From assembly GCF_026151345.1 (NCBI RefSeq), contig NZ_JAMQPR010000001.1, forward strand, positions 2,986,676-3,050,675: DNA of 64,000 bases, read 5' to 3'. The translations under genes and the position numbers were made by a program. Under the pieces are notes generated by a model. It was not told where the DNA came from. It was given only the letters and a program-made list of their open reading frames with translations, and did not search any database. Below are positions 1 to 7,974 of the stretch, one piece after another (the first letter of the stretch is position 1; every line of letters starts with the position of its first letter). The DNA is from Leptospira paudalimensis. Lineage in GTDB: Bacteria; Spirochaetota; Leptospiria; Leptospirales; Leptospiraceae.

Positions 1-296
1 GAATCGAACAAAAACAAATTTCAATCTTAGACCAAAAGGTTCCTAGTATGGAACAAATGAAAGAGATTGTAATTTGGATGGATACGATCCTCTCCCAAGA
101 TCAGAAAGTATTAATCCATTGTGTTGGTGGTCTTGGGCGTTCTGGAACAGTTGCAAGTGCTTATTTAATCTGGAAATTTAAAATGGATTCTGATTCAGCG
201 ATCCAGAAGGTAAGAGAATCGAGAAGTGAACGTGCAGTTGAATCACACGAACAAATCCGATTCCTAAAAGAGTGGGAAAATTTGTATTTGGATTAA
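1..296 (+). CDS. Dual-specificity/tyrosine phosphatase family protein, C-terminal part (cut by window edge)
   Basis: The reading frame is open to the left edge (first complete codon at base 3), so the ATG at 48 is probably internal and the start lies outside the window. The visible part carries the cysteine-phosphatase P-loop HCVGGLGRSGT (HCx5R), where Cys would form the phospho-enzyme and Arg binds phosphate. The helical tail after it (AIQKVRESR..., then a final EW) matches the end of the DSP fold. The catalytic Asp of the general-acid loop would be in the missing half or just upstream. Substrate unknown: it could act on phosphoprotein, phosphoinositide or nucleotide. The stop codon overlaps that of the convergent next gene. 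Confidence 0.8.
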   Translation, partial: IEQKQISILDQKVPSMEQMKEIVIWMDTILSQDQKVLIHCVGGLGRSGTVASAYLIWKFKMDSDSAIQKVRESRSERAVESHEQIRFLKEWENLYLD

Positions 297-1096
297 GTGG
301 ATTGAAGTTTGTTTCGTTCCACTTCTAACATACCATCTAACTCAAGTTTTTTGGAATGCATTACTTGATAAAGATGATTCTGGAATTCTTCCCAACTGGA
401 AAAATCATTTGGATGATGGATACCAAGTCCCAAATATCCGACCACATTTCCTTTTTGGTATTCTTGGTATGTGGTAACGCCTGATTTAATAGCCACAAAA
501 ACAGGAATTTTTTGGTCAAAAGCAATTTTCACCATTCCTTTTTTTAAGGGTTGGATTTCTTCACTGTATGTATTTTTCCCTTCTGGATAAACGATATAGG
601 AAGTTGTTTTTAATCCTTCGATTAGATTTTTAACAGAGACTGCAATTGACATTGCCTTTGAGTTATCAAATACTTGAGAACCCATAGCAGTCATCCACCA
701 GTAAGCGAACCATGCTTTTTTAATCACTTGGTTAGCTAAAAATGGTTTTCTGATCACATAACAATCGTAAGGAAAATCCATCTCGTTTACGTGATTCAAA
801 AAAATCATATGTCCTTTTTCAGGAACTGTAAATTGATTGAAGACAATTACATTTGTTTTTGTAATTTTTTTGACATCTTCGGCCCAAATTTTAGTGCCTT
901 CTAAAAATTCCTTTATTCTCTTTTCTTTGTTCCCTGAAATTGCATGATACAAACCACGAATTAAGTATGGACTCGCTTTTCCGAATACTAACAGAGTGAT
1001 CCGTAAGTATACCTTCATCACCAAACGCCCGTAGTGAACGCTTAGTCCGTGTAAGTTTTTTTCAATTAAGTTATCTACAACTGGAATTTTCGCCAT
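293..1096 (-). CDS. PlsC-like lysophospholipid/glycerol-3-phosphate acyltransferase family protein
   Basis: 267 aa. It has the acyltransferase block I motif HX4D (NHVNEMD near residues 101-107), in which His is the catalytic base, and a block III-like YPEGKNT that corresponds to the FPEGTRS substrate-binding motif of the PlsC family. The enzyme class moves acyl chains from acyl-ACP or acyl-CoA to a lysolipid at the inner membrane. The N-terminal part is hydrophobic (region of residues 25-50), consistent with membrane association. The exact acceptor cannot be read from the sequence. The stop overlaps the preceding phosphatase stop in a shared TTAA. The start ATG follows a terminator-containing gap of about 97 bp. 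Confidence 0.8.
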   Translation of the reverse strand: MAKIPVVDNLIEKNLHGLSVHYGRLVMKVYLRITLLVFGKASPYLIRGLYHAISGNKEKRIKEFLEGTKIWAEDVKKITKTNVIVFNQFTVPEKGHMIFLNHVNEMDFPYDCYVIRKPFLANQVIKKAWFAYWWMTAMGSQVFDNSKAMSIAVSVKNLIEGLKTTSYIVYPEGKNTYSEEIQPLKKGMVKIAFDQKIPVFVAIKSGVTTYQEYQKGNVVGYLGLGIHHPNDFSSWEEFQNHLYQVMHSKKLELDGMLEVERNKLQST

Positions 1097-1133
1097 AGCA
1101 ACAATTAGACAAAAGAGTGGTTTCTATGGATAT

Positions 1134-1160
1134 AAAAAAGCCCAAGAAATTTCTTGGGCT
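1134..1160 (-). terminator. Rho-independent terminator (minus strand)
   Basis: Bases 1139-1160 are a perfect self-complementary stem (agcccaagaaa / tttcttgggct). In the minus direction it is followed at once by six Ts (plus-strand A run at 1134-1139). It lies 34 bp beyond the stop of the minus-strand exported-protein gene at 1194 and separates it from the acyltransferase gene. Confidence 0.85.
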
Positions 1161-1193
1161 AATGCATTCGGAAACAGTGTTAGATATTGTTTC

Positions 1194-2312
1194 TTATTGT
1201 TGCGGAGTGGTAGTGCTTCCTTGGGCTGGTTTCGCAGGCACATTCAGAGCTTTTTTTCGTTCTTGGTCGTATTTCATGAACACCATATTATTGGAATCCA
1301 AATCATAAACACGTCCTCTTACATCTGCATGGTCTACACGGTATTCTTCTGGCACTCTTACATCAAACATCGCTTGGAGTCTATGGTCATACTTAACATA
1401 AGGGTTTTTAGAAAAGTCATAAGTAACTCCATCAATTTTAACTGGTTGGCCTTCTACAGTTGCACCAGTTTCATCTTTAGAAACTTCTGTTTTTGCCTGT
1501 GAGTTATTGAGGTAATAATTATCATAAGGGTATTTTAATTTATAGATATTGATCGCATTGGCTTTTGAATCACGAGCTAAGTTGATCGCACCAAAATACA
1601 AATCAATACGATACTTTCTGTGTGAAGGTTGGAGTTTTTGGTGTTTCTCAAGATTTTTTTCCACCTTTAACGCATTGGCTCTTGCTTCTTTCGCAAGACC
1701 TAAGTGTTTGTATCCAAGCTCCATATTTTTTTCAATGTCGTACTTATTGTAACTATAGTGTGCTTCTTTTGGATCGTACATCCTTCTTTGGTAAGGTGCT
1801 TCACGAGGAAGGTCCATTACGTCTTGGCGGAAGTAAGATCCTTTTCCATACTCAATGGAAATATCAAGCAGTGCTTTGTCCATTGGGTTGTTTGGATTTT
1901 TGCGTTCCATTGCCGTTTTCATCATTTCTTCGGCACGGAGGATGTACAACTGGGAAAGTTCTTCTGTCATTTTTTCAATTCCCAATTGGCATTCTAGGAA
2001 CCTTTGGTAGGCAGAGGAAAAATTACCTTCAAAATGGTATTGTAACCCTTCTTGGTAAATGCGTTTGGCTTCTAAGTATTTTTTCATACGGAAGCCTTCT
2101 TTTCCTTCTGGAGCATTGAGCTCTGTTGGTTTTCCTTCCGCATCTTCACCACGAAAGTTTTTGACGATTGGCTCAAGCTCACGGAGGTAAGTCAAAAGCT
2201 CGATACGTTTTTGATAGGATTTACTAGAGACTGATTCCGCAAACATAGGTGCTTGCATCACGAGACTCATCATGAGAATAAGAAGGGATTGTTTCATTGC
2301 TCTGCCATTCAT
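1194..2312 (-). CDS. Conserved exported protein of unknown function, helical/TPR-like
   Basis: 372 aa. The N-terminus (MNGRAMKQSLLILMMSLVMQ... with a cut after MFA) is a Sec signal peptide, and Met6 (2297) is an alternative start. The mature part begins with a charged helical segment; residues 75-135 (EAKRIYQEGLQYHFEGNFSS, then YILRAEEMM) resemble one or two TPR hairpins. A middle Tyr/Arg-rich region follows, and the tail is low-complexity (PAQGSTTTPQQ). No catalytic motif is visible. I regard it as a periplasmic or envelope-associated protein typical of Leptospira; the family is not recognised. Transcription ends at the strong hairpin just downstream. Confidence 0.7.
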   Translation of the reverse strand: MNGRAMKQSLLILMMSLVMQAPMFAESVSSKSYQKRIELLTYLRELEPIVKNFRGEDAEGKPTELNAPEGKEGFRMKKYLEAKRIYQEGLQYHFEGNFSSAYQRFLECQLGIEKMTEELSQLYILRAEEMMKTAMERKNPNNPMDKALLDISIEYGKGSYFRQDVMDLPREAPYQRRMYDPKEAHYSYNKYDIEKNMELGYKHLGLAKEARANALKVEKNLEKHQKLQPSHRKYRIDLYFGAINLARDSKANAINIYKLKYPYDNYYLNNSQAKTEVSKDETGATVEGQPVKIDGVTYDFSKNPYVKYDHRLQAMFDVRVPEEYRVDHADVRGRVYDLDSNNMVFMKYDQERKKALNVPAKPAQGSTTTPQQ

Positions 2313-2448
2313 TCCGTTTCCGTACTTTCCTTCGTTAGAAGAATCTTACAAGTAATTTCAGGGTGTCCCCTGTGAGTATTATCGGAGATTTATGATATTG
2401 GATTGACAGATTGTATTTTAAAATTGAGCCTTTTCCTAGATTTTTCCT

Positions 2449-3327
2449 ATGTCCCAAGCCGCCGCCCAGTCAAAAAAAGTATCTTTTCGTGCCAAAGAGT
2501 CTACAGCTTGTCCGATTTGTGATGAAAATCACCAAAAGGAGCAGATGTTCCAGGGGGGTGGAAGGCTCATCGCTGGGAAATTAGCCCAAGATTTACGCCG
2601 TTTGTATGAAAAAAATAAAAAATTTGGTCGTGTGAGTCCACTGGATTATGTCATGACCGTCTGTCCACGTTGTCTGTATTCTTCCTTTCCTAAAGATTGG
2701 AACGCACTAAACCCAGCAGACAACGAAGCCATTCGAATGGCAACTGATGCTCGCCGTAGTTATATCGAAAAAATCCTTGGGCCACTTGATTTTACTCAAG
2801 ACCGCCAAATTGTGTTAGGTGCTGCTTCCTATTTACTCGGAATGGATTGTTACCAATTGCGAGGTGTGAGTGTTGCCCCGACTCCCAAAAAAGCAGTTTG
2901 TGCCATTCGAGCTGCTTGGTACTTCTCTGACCTACATGATGAATTTCCAAATTTAGGATATGACAAAATCAGAGACTTACTCTACCAAAAAGCAGCAGTA
3001 ATTTACGGATATACATTAGAACTTATGCAGAATGGAAACGAACCCGTTGACCAAGCTGCAGGTATGCTTGGACCTGATACCGATAACAACTGGGGATTTG
3101 ATGGTGTTATTTATCTAAATGCTTTCCTAACAAAAAAATTCAAAGACCAAATGGCTCCCAAACCAGAGGACCAGGTTTTACTCCTATCACGTGCTAAACG
3201 AACACTTGCTAGGTTGTATGGATCAGGAAAGGCAAGTAAAGGAAAACCAGGCCCAATTGTCGAAATGACACGCGAATTGTACGACGAATACAACGCTATC
3301 CTCGAAGAAATGGGAGGCGAGAAGTAA
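2449..3327 (+). CDS. DUF2225-type zinc-binding protein
   Basis: 292 aa. The N-terminus has a CxxC pair (CPICDENH, from Cys21) followed by a second CxxC (CPRC near residue 77), giving a likely Zn ribbon, then a long helical region. This arrangement, with QGGGRLIAGKLAQDLR between the pairs, is what I know as DUF2225, a family without assigned function. No signal peptide, so cytosolic. truA starts 4 bp after its stop, so the two are probably co-transcribed. The ATG at 2449 has no strong SD. Confidence 0.75.
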   Translation: MSQAAAQSKKVSFRAKESTACPICDENHQKEQMFQGGGRLIAGKLAQDLRRLYEKNKKFGRVSPLDYVMTVCPRCLYSSFPKDWNALNPADNEAIRMATDARRSYIEKILGPLDFTQDRQIVLGAASYLLGMDCYQLRGVSVAPTPKKAVCAIRAAWYFSDLHDEFPNLGYDKIRDLLYQKAAVIYGYTLELMQNGNEPVDQAAGMLGPDTDNNWGFDGVIYLNAFLTKKFKDQMAPKPEDQVLLLSRAKRTLARLYGSGKASKGKPGPIVEMTRELYDEYNAILEEMGGEK

Positions 3328-3331
3328 GGGT

Positions 3332-4126
3332 TTGCCCAATTACGCACTTCTAGTCGAATATGATGGCACCAATTTTTATGGGTGGCAAAAACAAAAAGAC
3401 CTACCCACTGTCCAGTTTTCGATCGAATCTGCTCTTGAGATCATCTTAAGAAGGAATCCCGCTTCACGTCTGTCAGTTGCCGGAAGAACGGACACAGGTG
3501 TACACGGGCTTGGAATGGTTTGTAATTTTAAAACAGAATTCCCAATTCCCAATTTTCACAAATTATTAGTCTCACTCAATGCGTTAACACCGAAAGGTGT
3601 TTCGATTAAAAATGTAGTCGAAGTTCCACCTGAATTCCATGCAAGGTTCAGTTGTACAGGCCGAGAGTATATTTATAAATTATACTATAGTAAATATGAA
3701 AGTAGTTTTATAGAAGGCCGAGCATATTGGGTGAAACACCATATCGACTGGGAATTGGTACAAAAACAATTGGATGTCTTGGTAGGAGAAAAAGATTTTC
3801 GATCCCTAGCAAAGGCAAAATCGATGTCAGGGAAACGATCCATCCGGGAGATTTTGGCCATCAATTTGGAACAATTGGCTCCTGATTGGTACCAAATCCG
3901 GATCCGGGCCAACGGATTTATGCACAATATGGTGCGAATCACAGTTGGAACTTTACTGGACATCGGAAAGGGACGTTGGGAATCTAGATCCATAGACTCC
4001 ATATTGGAAGAAAAGAACCGTTCGCGAGCTGGGGTGACTCTCCCGCCGGATGGACTCTATTTTGTCCGTGCGTATTACGAAGATCATCCGGAAATTCATG
4101 AATTGTACAAAATCTCTCTTCCTTAG
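3332..4126 (+). CDS. truA: tRNA pseudouridine synthase A
   Basis: 264 aa, normal length for TruA, which converts U38-40 of the tRNA anticodon arm to pseudouridine. The catalytic motif GRTDTGVHG contains the nucleophilic Asp (Asp54). Other family signatures are the start YALLVEYDGTNFYGWQ and the late FMHNMVR...GTLLDIGKG segment. The start is TTG at 3332, 4 bp after the DUF2225 stop. A purine-rich ggaggcgagaagtaaggg precedes it and no ATG lies near enough to supply the conserved N-terminus. Its 3' end overlaps the next gene by 29 bp. Confidence 0.95.
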   Translation: MPNYALLVEYDGTNFYGWQKQKDLPTVQFSIESALEIILRRNPASRLSVAGRTDTGVHGLGMVCNFKTEFPIPNFHKLLVSLNALTPKGVSIKNVVEVPPEFHARFSCTGREYIYKLYYSKYESSFIEGRAYWVKHHIDWELVQKQLDVLVGEKDFRSLAKAKSMSGKRSIREILAINLEQLAPDWYQIRIRANGFMHNMVRITVGTLLDIGKGRWESRSIDSILEEKNRSRAGVTLPPDGLYFVRAYYEDHPEIHELYKISLP

Positions 4127-4736
4127 TATCCTTTTAACACTCACTCTTTTTTCTGGACTCCTTTCCGCTCAAACCCTAGAAGAGTACAATAAACGCCGGT
4201 ATGAGATCGGTGGTTGGGTGGGTGCGGCAAACCCAATGCCTGGAACACCTACCGTGCGTGTCCTAGAAACCACACTTGGTGGTGGATTTTATGCAAGAAT
4301 GCCATGGCCATGGATCTTTTACACCGAAGTGGGTGGTTCTTATGCGGTATTTTTATCCCGCTCGGAAAGAGCCCTCACGGCGATGCCCTTATATGCTGCC
4401 CTAGCGTATAAAATCCCACTCGAACTTCCCATTCAATTTTTTCTAAAAGGTGGTGGTGGTTCGTCGTATGTAGTGGCACGTCCTGCCGATACCGCGCGTT
4501 GGAACCCTACCGCCTTTGCTGGGTTAGAAGCCAGTTTTATTGCTGGTCGCAGAATTCGAATTGGGGTACGATTGGATTATTATAAGATTTTTGAAACCCA
4601 AATGGACATCCCTAACCAATACCGTTATCCTTTAGCAAGCCCATATGATGATCCACGTTTGCAAAATCCTTCTAATTATACCCTACAAAACGTTGATTTT
4701 TTCTATTTCGGTCTAACAGTAGGAGTATTGTTCTGA
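4098..4736 (+). CDS. Putative outer-membrane beta-barrel protein
   Basis: 212 aa from the ATG at 4098. A longer frame from 4050 exists, but 4098 gives a clean signal peptide (MNCTKSLFLSILLTLTLFSG, cut after LLSA). The mature protein alternates aromatic/small and polar residues in short strands (GGWVGAANPMPG; TTLGGGFYARMPWPWIFYTEVG) and ends ...FYFGLTVGVLF, a beta-signal-like C-terminal strand. This suggests an 8-strand-size barrel. The start lies inside truA (29 bp overlap) and the stop overlaps the next ATG by one base, so truA, this gene and the lipoprotein look like one transcript. Function unknown. Confidence 0.65.
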   Translation: MNCTKSLFLSILLTLTLFSGLLSAQTLEEYNKRRYEIGGWVGAANPMPGTPTVRVLETTLGGGFYARMPWPWIFYTEVGGSYAVFLSRSERALTAMPLYAALAYKIPLELPIQFFLKGGGGSSYVVARPADTARWNPTAFAGLEASFIAGRRIRIGVRLDYYKIFETQMDIPNQYRYPLASPYDDPRLQNPSNYTLQNVDFFYFGLTVGVLF

Positions 4737-6043
4737 TGAAATCTAAATTCCTACTTATTTGTTTTTTGATTGCTGCAGTATCCATACTTTTGGACTGCAA
4801 AACCAAACTTGATTTAGGTGATGAATCGAAACTTCCCGTTATTTCAACTCTCTTCAATAATAGAATGTTACTACTCCTAAAAGGTACGTATGCAACTGAC
4901 AATCCTCTCGATTGGAATGAATTGAATAATGGTACTGGAGATTTGTATATTGACACCCAAGGAGAAGGTCTAGATCCAACGATGACTTTAACCAGTTTAC
5001 CGAAGGCTGGAAATTTACCCATCTTTTTGGACATAGGGGAAGTTAGAATTTCTAGTAAGTACCTAAAAGGTTTAAACGAATTAACACAAATTAGAGATAC
5101 GGTAGACTCAAATAAATTTTGGGATTACATTGCTCCTAACCGACAAGTTTTTTGTACCGTCACTTACTCATTTGATAACAACACATGTACCGAAAGTAAC
5201 GGTATTTTGAAAGCAAGTGATTTTTTCAATGGGATTGGTGCACAATTCCCATCAAATGATCCTTCATCGGAAACTCTTAGCTGGGAACAAGCATATGCAT
5301 CTGGCCAACCTTGGTTAGGAAGAGAATACTATTATGCTGCTATTTATTTTCGATCACTCGTGACTGGTTATGCGTTAGATGCGGGAATACCAGTGAGAGG
5401 AAGATTCGACAATAGAACGATTGTGAATGGATTAAATATTGTACCTAGAAATAATTACGTAGCTGGAACAACCACCGCAGAAAAAAGTAATATCGTTCCA
5501 AAATTATTCCCCGCATTATACACTCAATTACCAACCCAATCGGTTCAATCAGATATGAGGATACGTGATGGATTTGATCCTTACATTTTAGAAGTGAGAA
5601 TCAACTTAAAAGAAAACTTGATGTTACATTCATACACATCAAGTAGATCAACAACAGTTACCTATGTTGGAGTGAGTGATATTTTTGCTGACCACAAAGG
5701 TGAAGGTGATGCTGGTGGGAATATTTTAACTAGAGCAAGAGTCATTTACCCAGAGGTTGCTTCTAGTTTAACGATCAGTGGTGGAGGGAATTCTCTTTTA
5801 CACTATTATGGAATTTTCCGTTTCCAAGAAACCGAATACCTAAGTGTATTACCACTTGCCGCAACTCCCGCAAAACAAAATGCAAAGATCAAATATTTAA
5901 ATCCAGGAACCTATAAGGTTGTCTGTTTGGGAGATTTGTCAAAAAGAGACGGATATCCTGATACGGTTGTGAGAGAAACTGCTTTTACAATTCCTGATTA
6001 TCCATTCCGGCAGACGTATAATGTTGCTTTGACCTGCCCTTAG
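4736..6043 (+). CDS. Lipoprotein of unknown function
   Basis: 435 aa. The signal sequence MKSKFLLICFLIAAVSILLDC ends in Leu-Asp-Cys, a spirochaete-style lipobox, so Cys21 is the probable lipidated residue. The body is Ser/Thr/Asn-rich and predicted extended, with a few Cys near residues 141-151 (VFCTVTYSFDNNTC), possibly a disulfide. No enzymatic motif is seen. It overlaps the preceding barrel gene by one base (TGATG), which suggests a coupled outer-membrane barrel plus surface or periplasmic lipoprotein pair. I do not recognise the family. Confidence 0.7.
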   Translation: MKSKFLLICFLIAAVSILLDCKTKLDLGDESKLPVISTLFNNRMLLLLKGTYATDNPLDWNELNNGTGDLYIDTQGEGLDPTMTLTSLPKAGNLPIFLDIGEVRISSKYLKGLNELTQIRDTVDSNKFWDYIAPNRQVFCTVTYSFDNNTCTESNGILKASDFFNGIGAQFPSNDPSSETLSWEQAYASGQPWLGREYYYAAIYFRSLVTGYALDAGIPVRGRFDNRTIVNGLNIVPRNNYVAGTTTAEKSNIVPKLFPALYTQLPTQSVQSDMRIRDGFDPYILEVRINLKENLMLHSYTSSRSTTVTYVGVSDIFADHKGEGDAGGNILTRARVIYPEVASSLTISGGGNSLLHYYGIFRFQETEYLSVLPLAATPAKQNAKIKYLNPGTYKVVCLGDLSKRDGYPDTVVRETAFTIPDYPFRQTYNVALTCP

Positions 6044-6099
6044 GAAAAAAATAGTTTCTTACTTCAATTTTACTTTTTCTCCCTAGAGTTTTCGATTGA

Positions 6100-6117
6100 A
6101 TTGGTAAAAGTACCAAT
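6100..6117 (+). repeat. Perfect inverted repeat abutting the cyclase start codon
   Basis: attggta / taccaat (7 bp arms, 4-nt aaag loop) ends three bases before the ATG at 6121. The usual SD region is inside the hairpin. It could be an operator or an RNA hairpin that modulates initiation. There is no T run, so it is not a terminator. Confidence 0.45.
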
Positions 6118-6120
6118 GAT

Positions 6121-7974
6121 ATGAAAACGATTTTGATCAAACTAAGAAACTTTTTCGGGAATCAATCAAATTTACCTGGCGAATTTCAATTCCCGATTCG
6201 TTACAAACTGCTGTTAATCACATCCATTGTACTGTTGATTTCAATGTCTGGAGTGATTTTTCTTGCTTCTTATTTTTTCCGCAAAGATAGTGAAGTAAGA
6301 GTCAAAGAAAACAATATCAAAATCAATGAAATCCTTTCCTTAAAAGTAAAATCTGACTTACACTCGATCAAACAAGATGTACACATTACAGCTTCAGCAG
6401 TACTGAGAAGTACACAATCAGCAAATAGCATTGCAAAAGAATTATTTGAAGAAGATCAAAACTTTGTATTTATTGGTGCCTTTGATTCTAGTTTTAATCC
6501 AAAGTTTGAAGTCGTAAATGATCAATTTTTAGAGAAGTATGATTACCAAAAAGCGGAAGTCAAAAACATAATCAAAAACATCCAACCTAAACTGAAAAAA
6601 TCATTTAGCGGAACAACGCTTATATGGAACATCAGCCCATTTTTCCGCAATCCCATCTTATGTATTAGTTTTCCACTATCAGAAACCAAAGACACACATA
6701 CCATTCTTGTCACATTAGTGAAGTTAGATAGTTTATTAGATGCATTTCAAACTTCAGGTCCAGTTGAAACTTTCTTAGTGAGTGAAGACGGAAGTGTACT
6801 AGCTCACCCTGATGCAAAAGTAGTTCTTTCTGGTATCAATCTAAATGATTTACCAATTGTTGATCGAATGAAAAAATCAACGGTTGATAATGGGCAATTT
6901 CGTTATGAAAACAAAGATGGTGAGTCTTACCTTGCATCATTTAAAAAATTAGGATTTGGTGGTGTAGGTGTGATCTCACAAGTACGTGAGTCAAAAATTT
7001 TTGAAGAAGTAAACAATATTCAAAAACGAAATGTATATTTACTAATAGTTTCATTATCGCTCTCTTTTATCGTTGTTTATATCTTCGCCAAATCACTCTC
7101 CACTCCCATTCTAAAATTAGTAGATGCCTCTGAAGAAATTAGAAGAGGAAATTACCACATCACTCTTCATGCAACAACTCACGACGAAATTGGAACTCTC
7201 ACAAAATCATTCGTTAGTATGGGCCGCGGATTAGAAGAAAGAGAAAAATTAAAAGATTCATTTGGTCGATTTGTAAACCAAGATATTGCCGAACTTGCCG
7301 CCAAAGGGAAGTTATCGATTGGTGGTAAAAAAAAGTATTGCACCATCTTTTTTTCCGATATCCGCAGTTTTACTGCCATCTCCGAAAAACTACAACCAGA
7401 AGAAGTGGTTGAGTTCTTAAACCAATACATGACAGAAATGGTTAAATGTGTTCAGGAAACGGGTGGCACGGTAGATAAATTTATTGGCGATGCAATTATG
7501 GCAACTTGGGGAGCCCTTCGAGATCATAAAGATCATGCAATTGCTTCTGTGGAAGCAGCGTTACGAATGCGCGATAAATTAATTGAGTTCAATCAAAATA
7601 GAGGCACGGCGAAAAAACCGATCATTAAAATTGGATGTGGAATTAACACTGGATATGTGATCGCTGGACAAATTGGAAGTTCCGACAAAATGGAATACAC
7701 GGTCATTGGAGATTCAGTGAATCTGGCTTCGAGAGTTGAGTCATTTAACAAAGAAACACATACCGATATTTTAATTACAGAATCAACATACCATGAAGTA
7801 AAATCAGAGTTTAATGTTGTGAGTATGGGAGAAATTGAATTTAAAGGTAAATCCAAAGCTCAAAAAGTTTATGCAGTTTTGGGTAAAAAATCCGATATGA
7901 ATGCTCCTAAAAATTTGGTTGAGTTACAAAAATTAGTAGGGATTGAAGTCACCACTAAAAAGGGAAAAAAATGA
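6121..7974 (+). CDS. Membrane-bound class III adenylate cyclase with HAMP domain
   Basis: 617 aa. Order: short cytosolic N-terminus, TM1 (about 30-52), an extracytoplasmic sensor (about 53-302, probably a Cache-type fold), TM2 (about 303-323), HAMP (about 324-376) and a class III cyclase domain (about 400-600). Metal-binding Asp413 (FFSDIRSFT) and Asp457 (FIGDAIMA) are present. The purine-specificity pair reads Lys453 and Thr527 (EYTVIGD), and Asn534 and Arg538 (VNLASR) stabilise the transition state. The Lys/Thr pair indicates ATP, that is class IIIb adenylate rather than guanylate cyclase. It overlaps the FecR-domain gene by ATGA, so the two are translationally coupled. Confidence 0.92.
   Translation: MKTILIKLRNFFGNQSNLPGEFQFPIRYKLLLITSIVLLISMSGVIFLASYFFRKDSEVRVKENNIKINEILSLKVKSDLHSIKQDVHITASAVLRSTQSANSIAKELFEEDQNFVFIGAFDSSFNPKFEVVNDQFLEKYDYQKAEVKNIIKNIQPKLKKSFSGTTLIWNISPFFRNPILCISFPLSETKDTHTILVTLVKLDSLLDAFQTSGPVETFLVSEDGSVLAHPDAKVVLSGINLNDLPIVDRMKKSTVDNGQFRYENKDGESYLASFKKLGFGGVGVISQVRESKIFEEVNNIQKRNVYLLIVSLSLSFIVVYIFAKSLSTPILKLVDASEEIRRGNYHITLHATTHDEIGTLTKSFVSMGRGLEEREKLKDSFGRFVNQDIAELAAKGKLSIGGKKKYCTIFFSDIRSFTAISEKLQPEEVVEFLNQYMTEMVKCVQETGGTVDKFIGDAIMATWGALRDHKDHAIASVEAALRMRDKLIEFNQNRGTAKKPIIKIGCGINTGYVIAGQIGSSDKMEYTVIGDSVNLASRVESFNKETHTDILITESTYHEVKSEFNVVSMGEIEFKGKSKAQKVYAVLGKKSDMNAPKNLVELQKLVGIEVTTKKGKK

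Noticed and set aside
1117..1308. 63-aa plus-strand ORF
   Set aside because: It runs through the terminator hairpin and the antisense of the exported-protein gene; no RBS and no protein features.
2403..2408. TTGACA before the DUF2225 gene
   Set aside because: No -10-like hexamer at 15-19 bp spacing, so the perfect -35 alone is not enough for a promoter.
6121..7974. Guanylate cyclase
   Set aside because: The purine-pocket residues are Lys453/Thr527, the adenylate pattern; guanylate enzymes use Glu and Cys/Ser/Gly.
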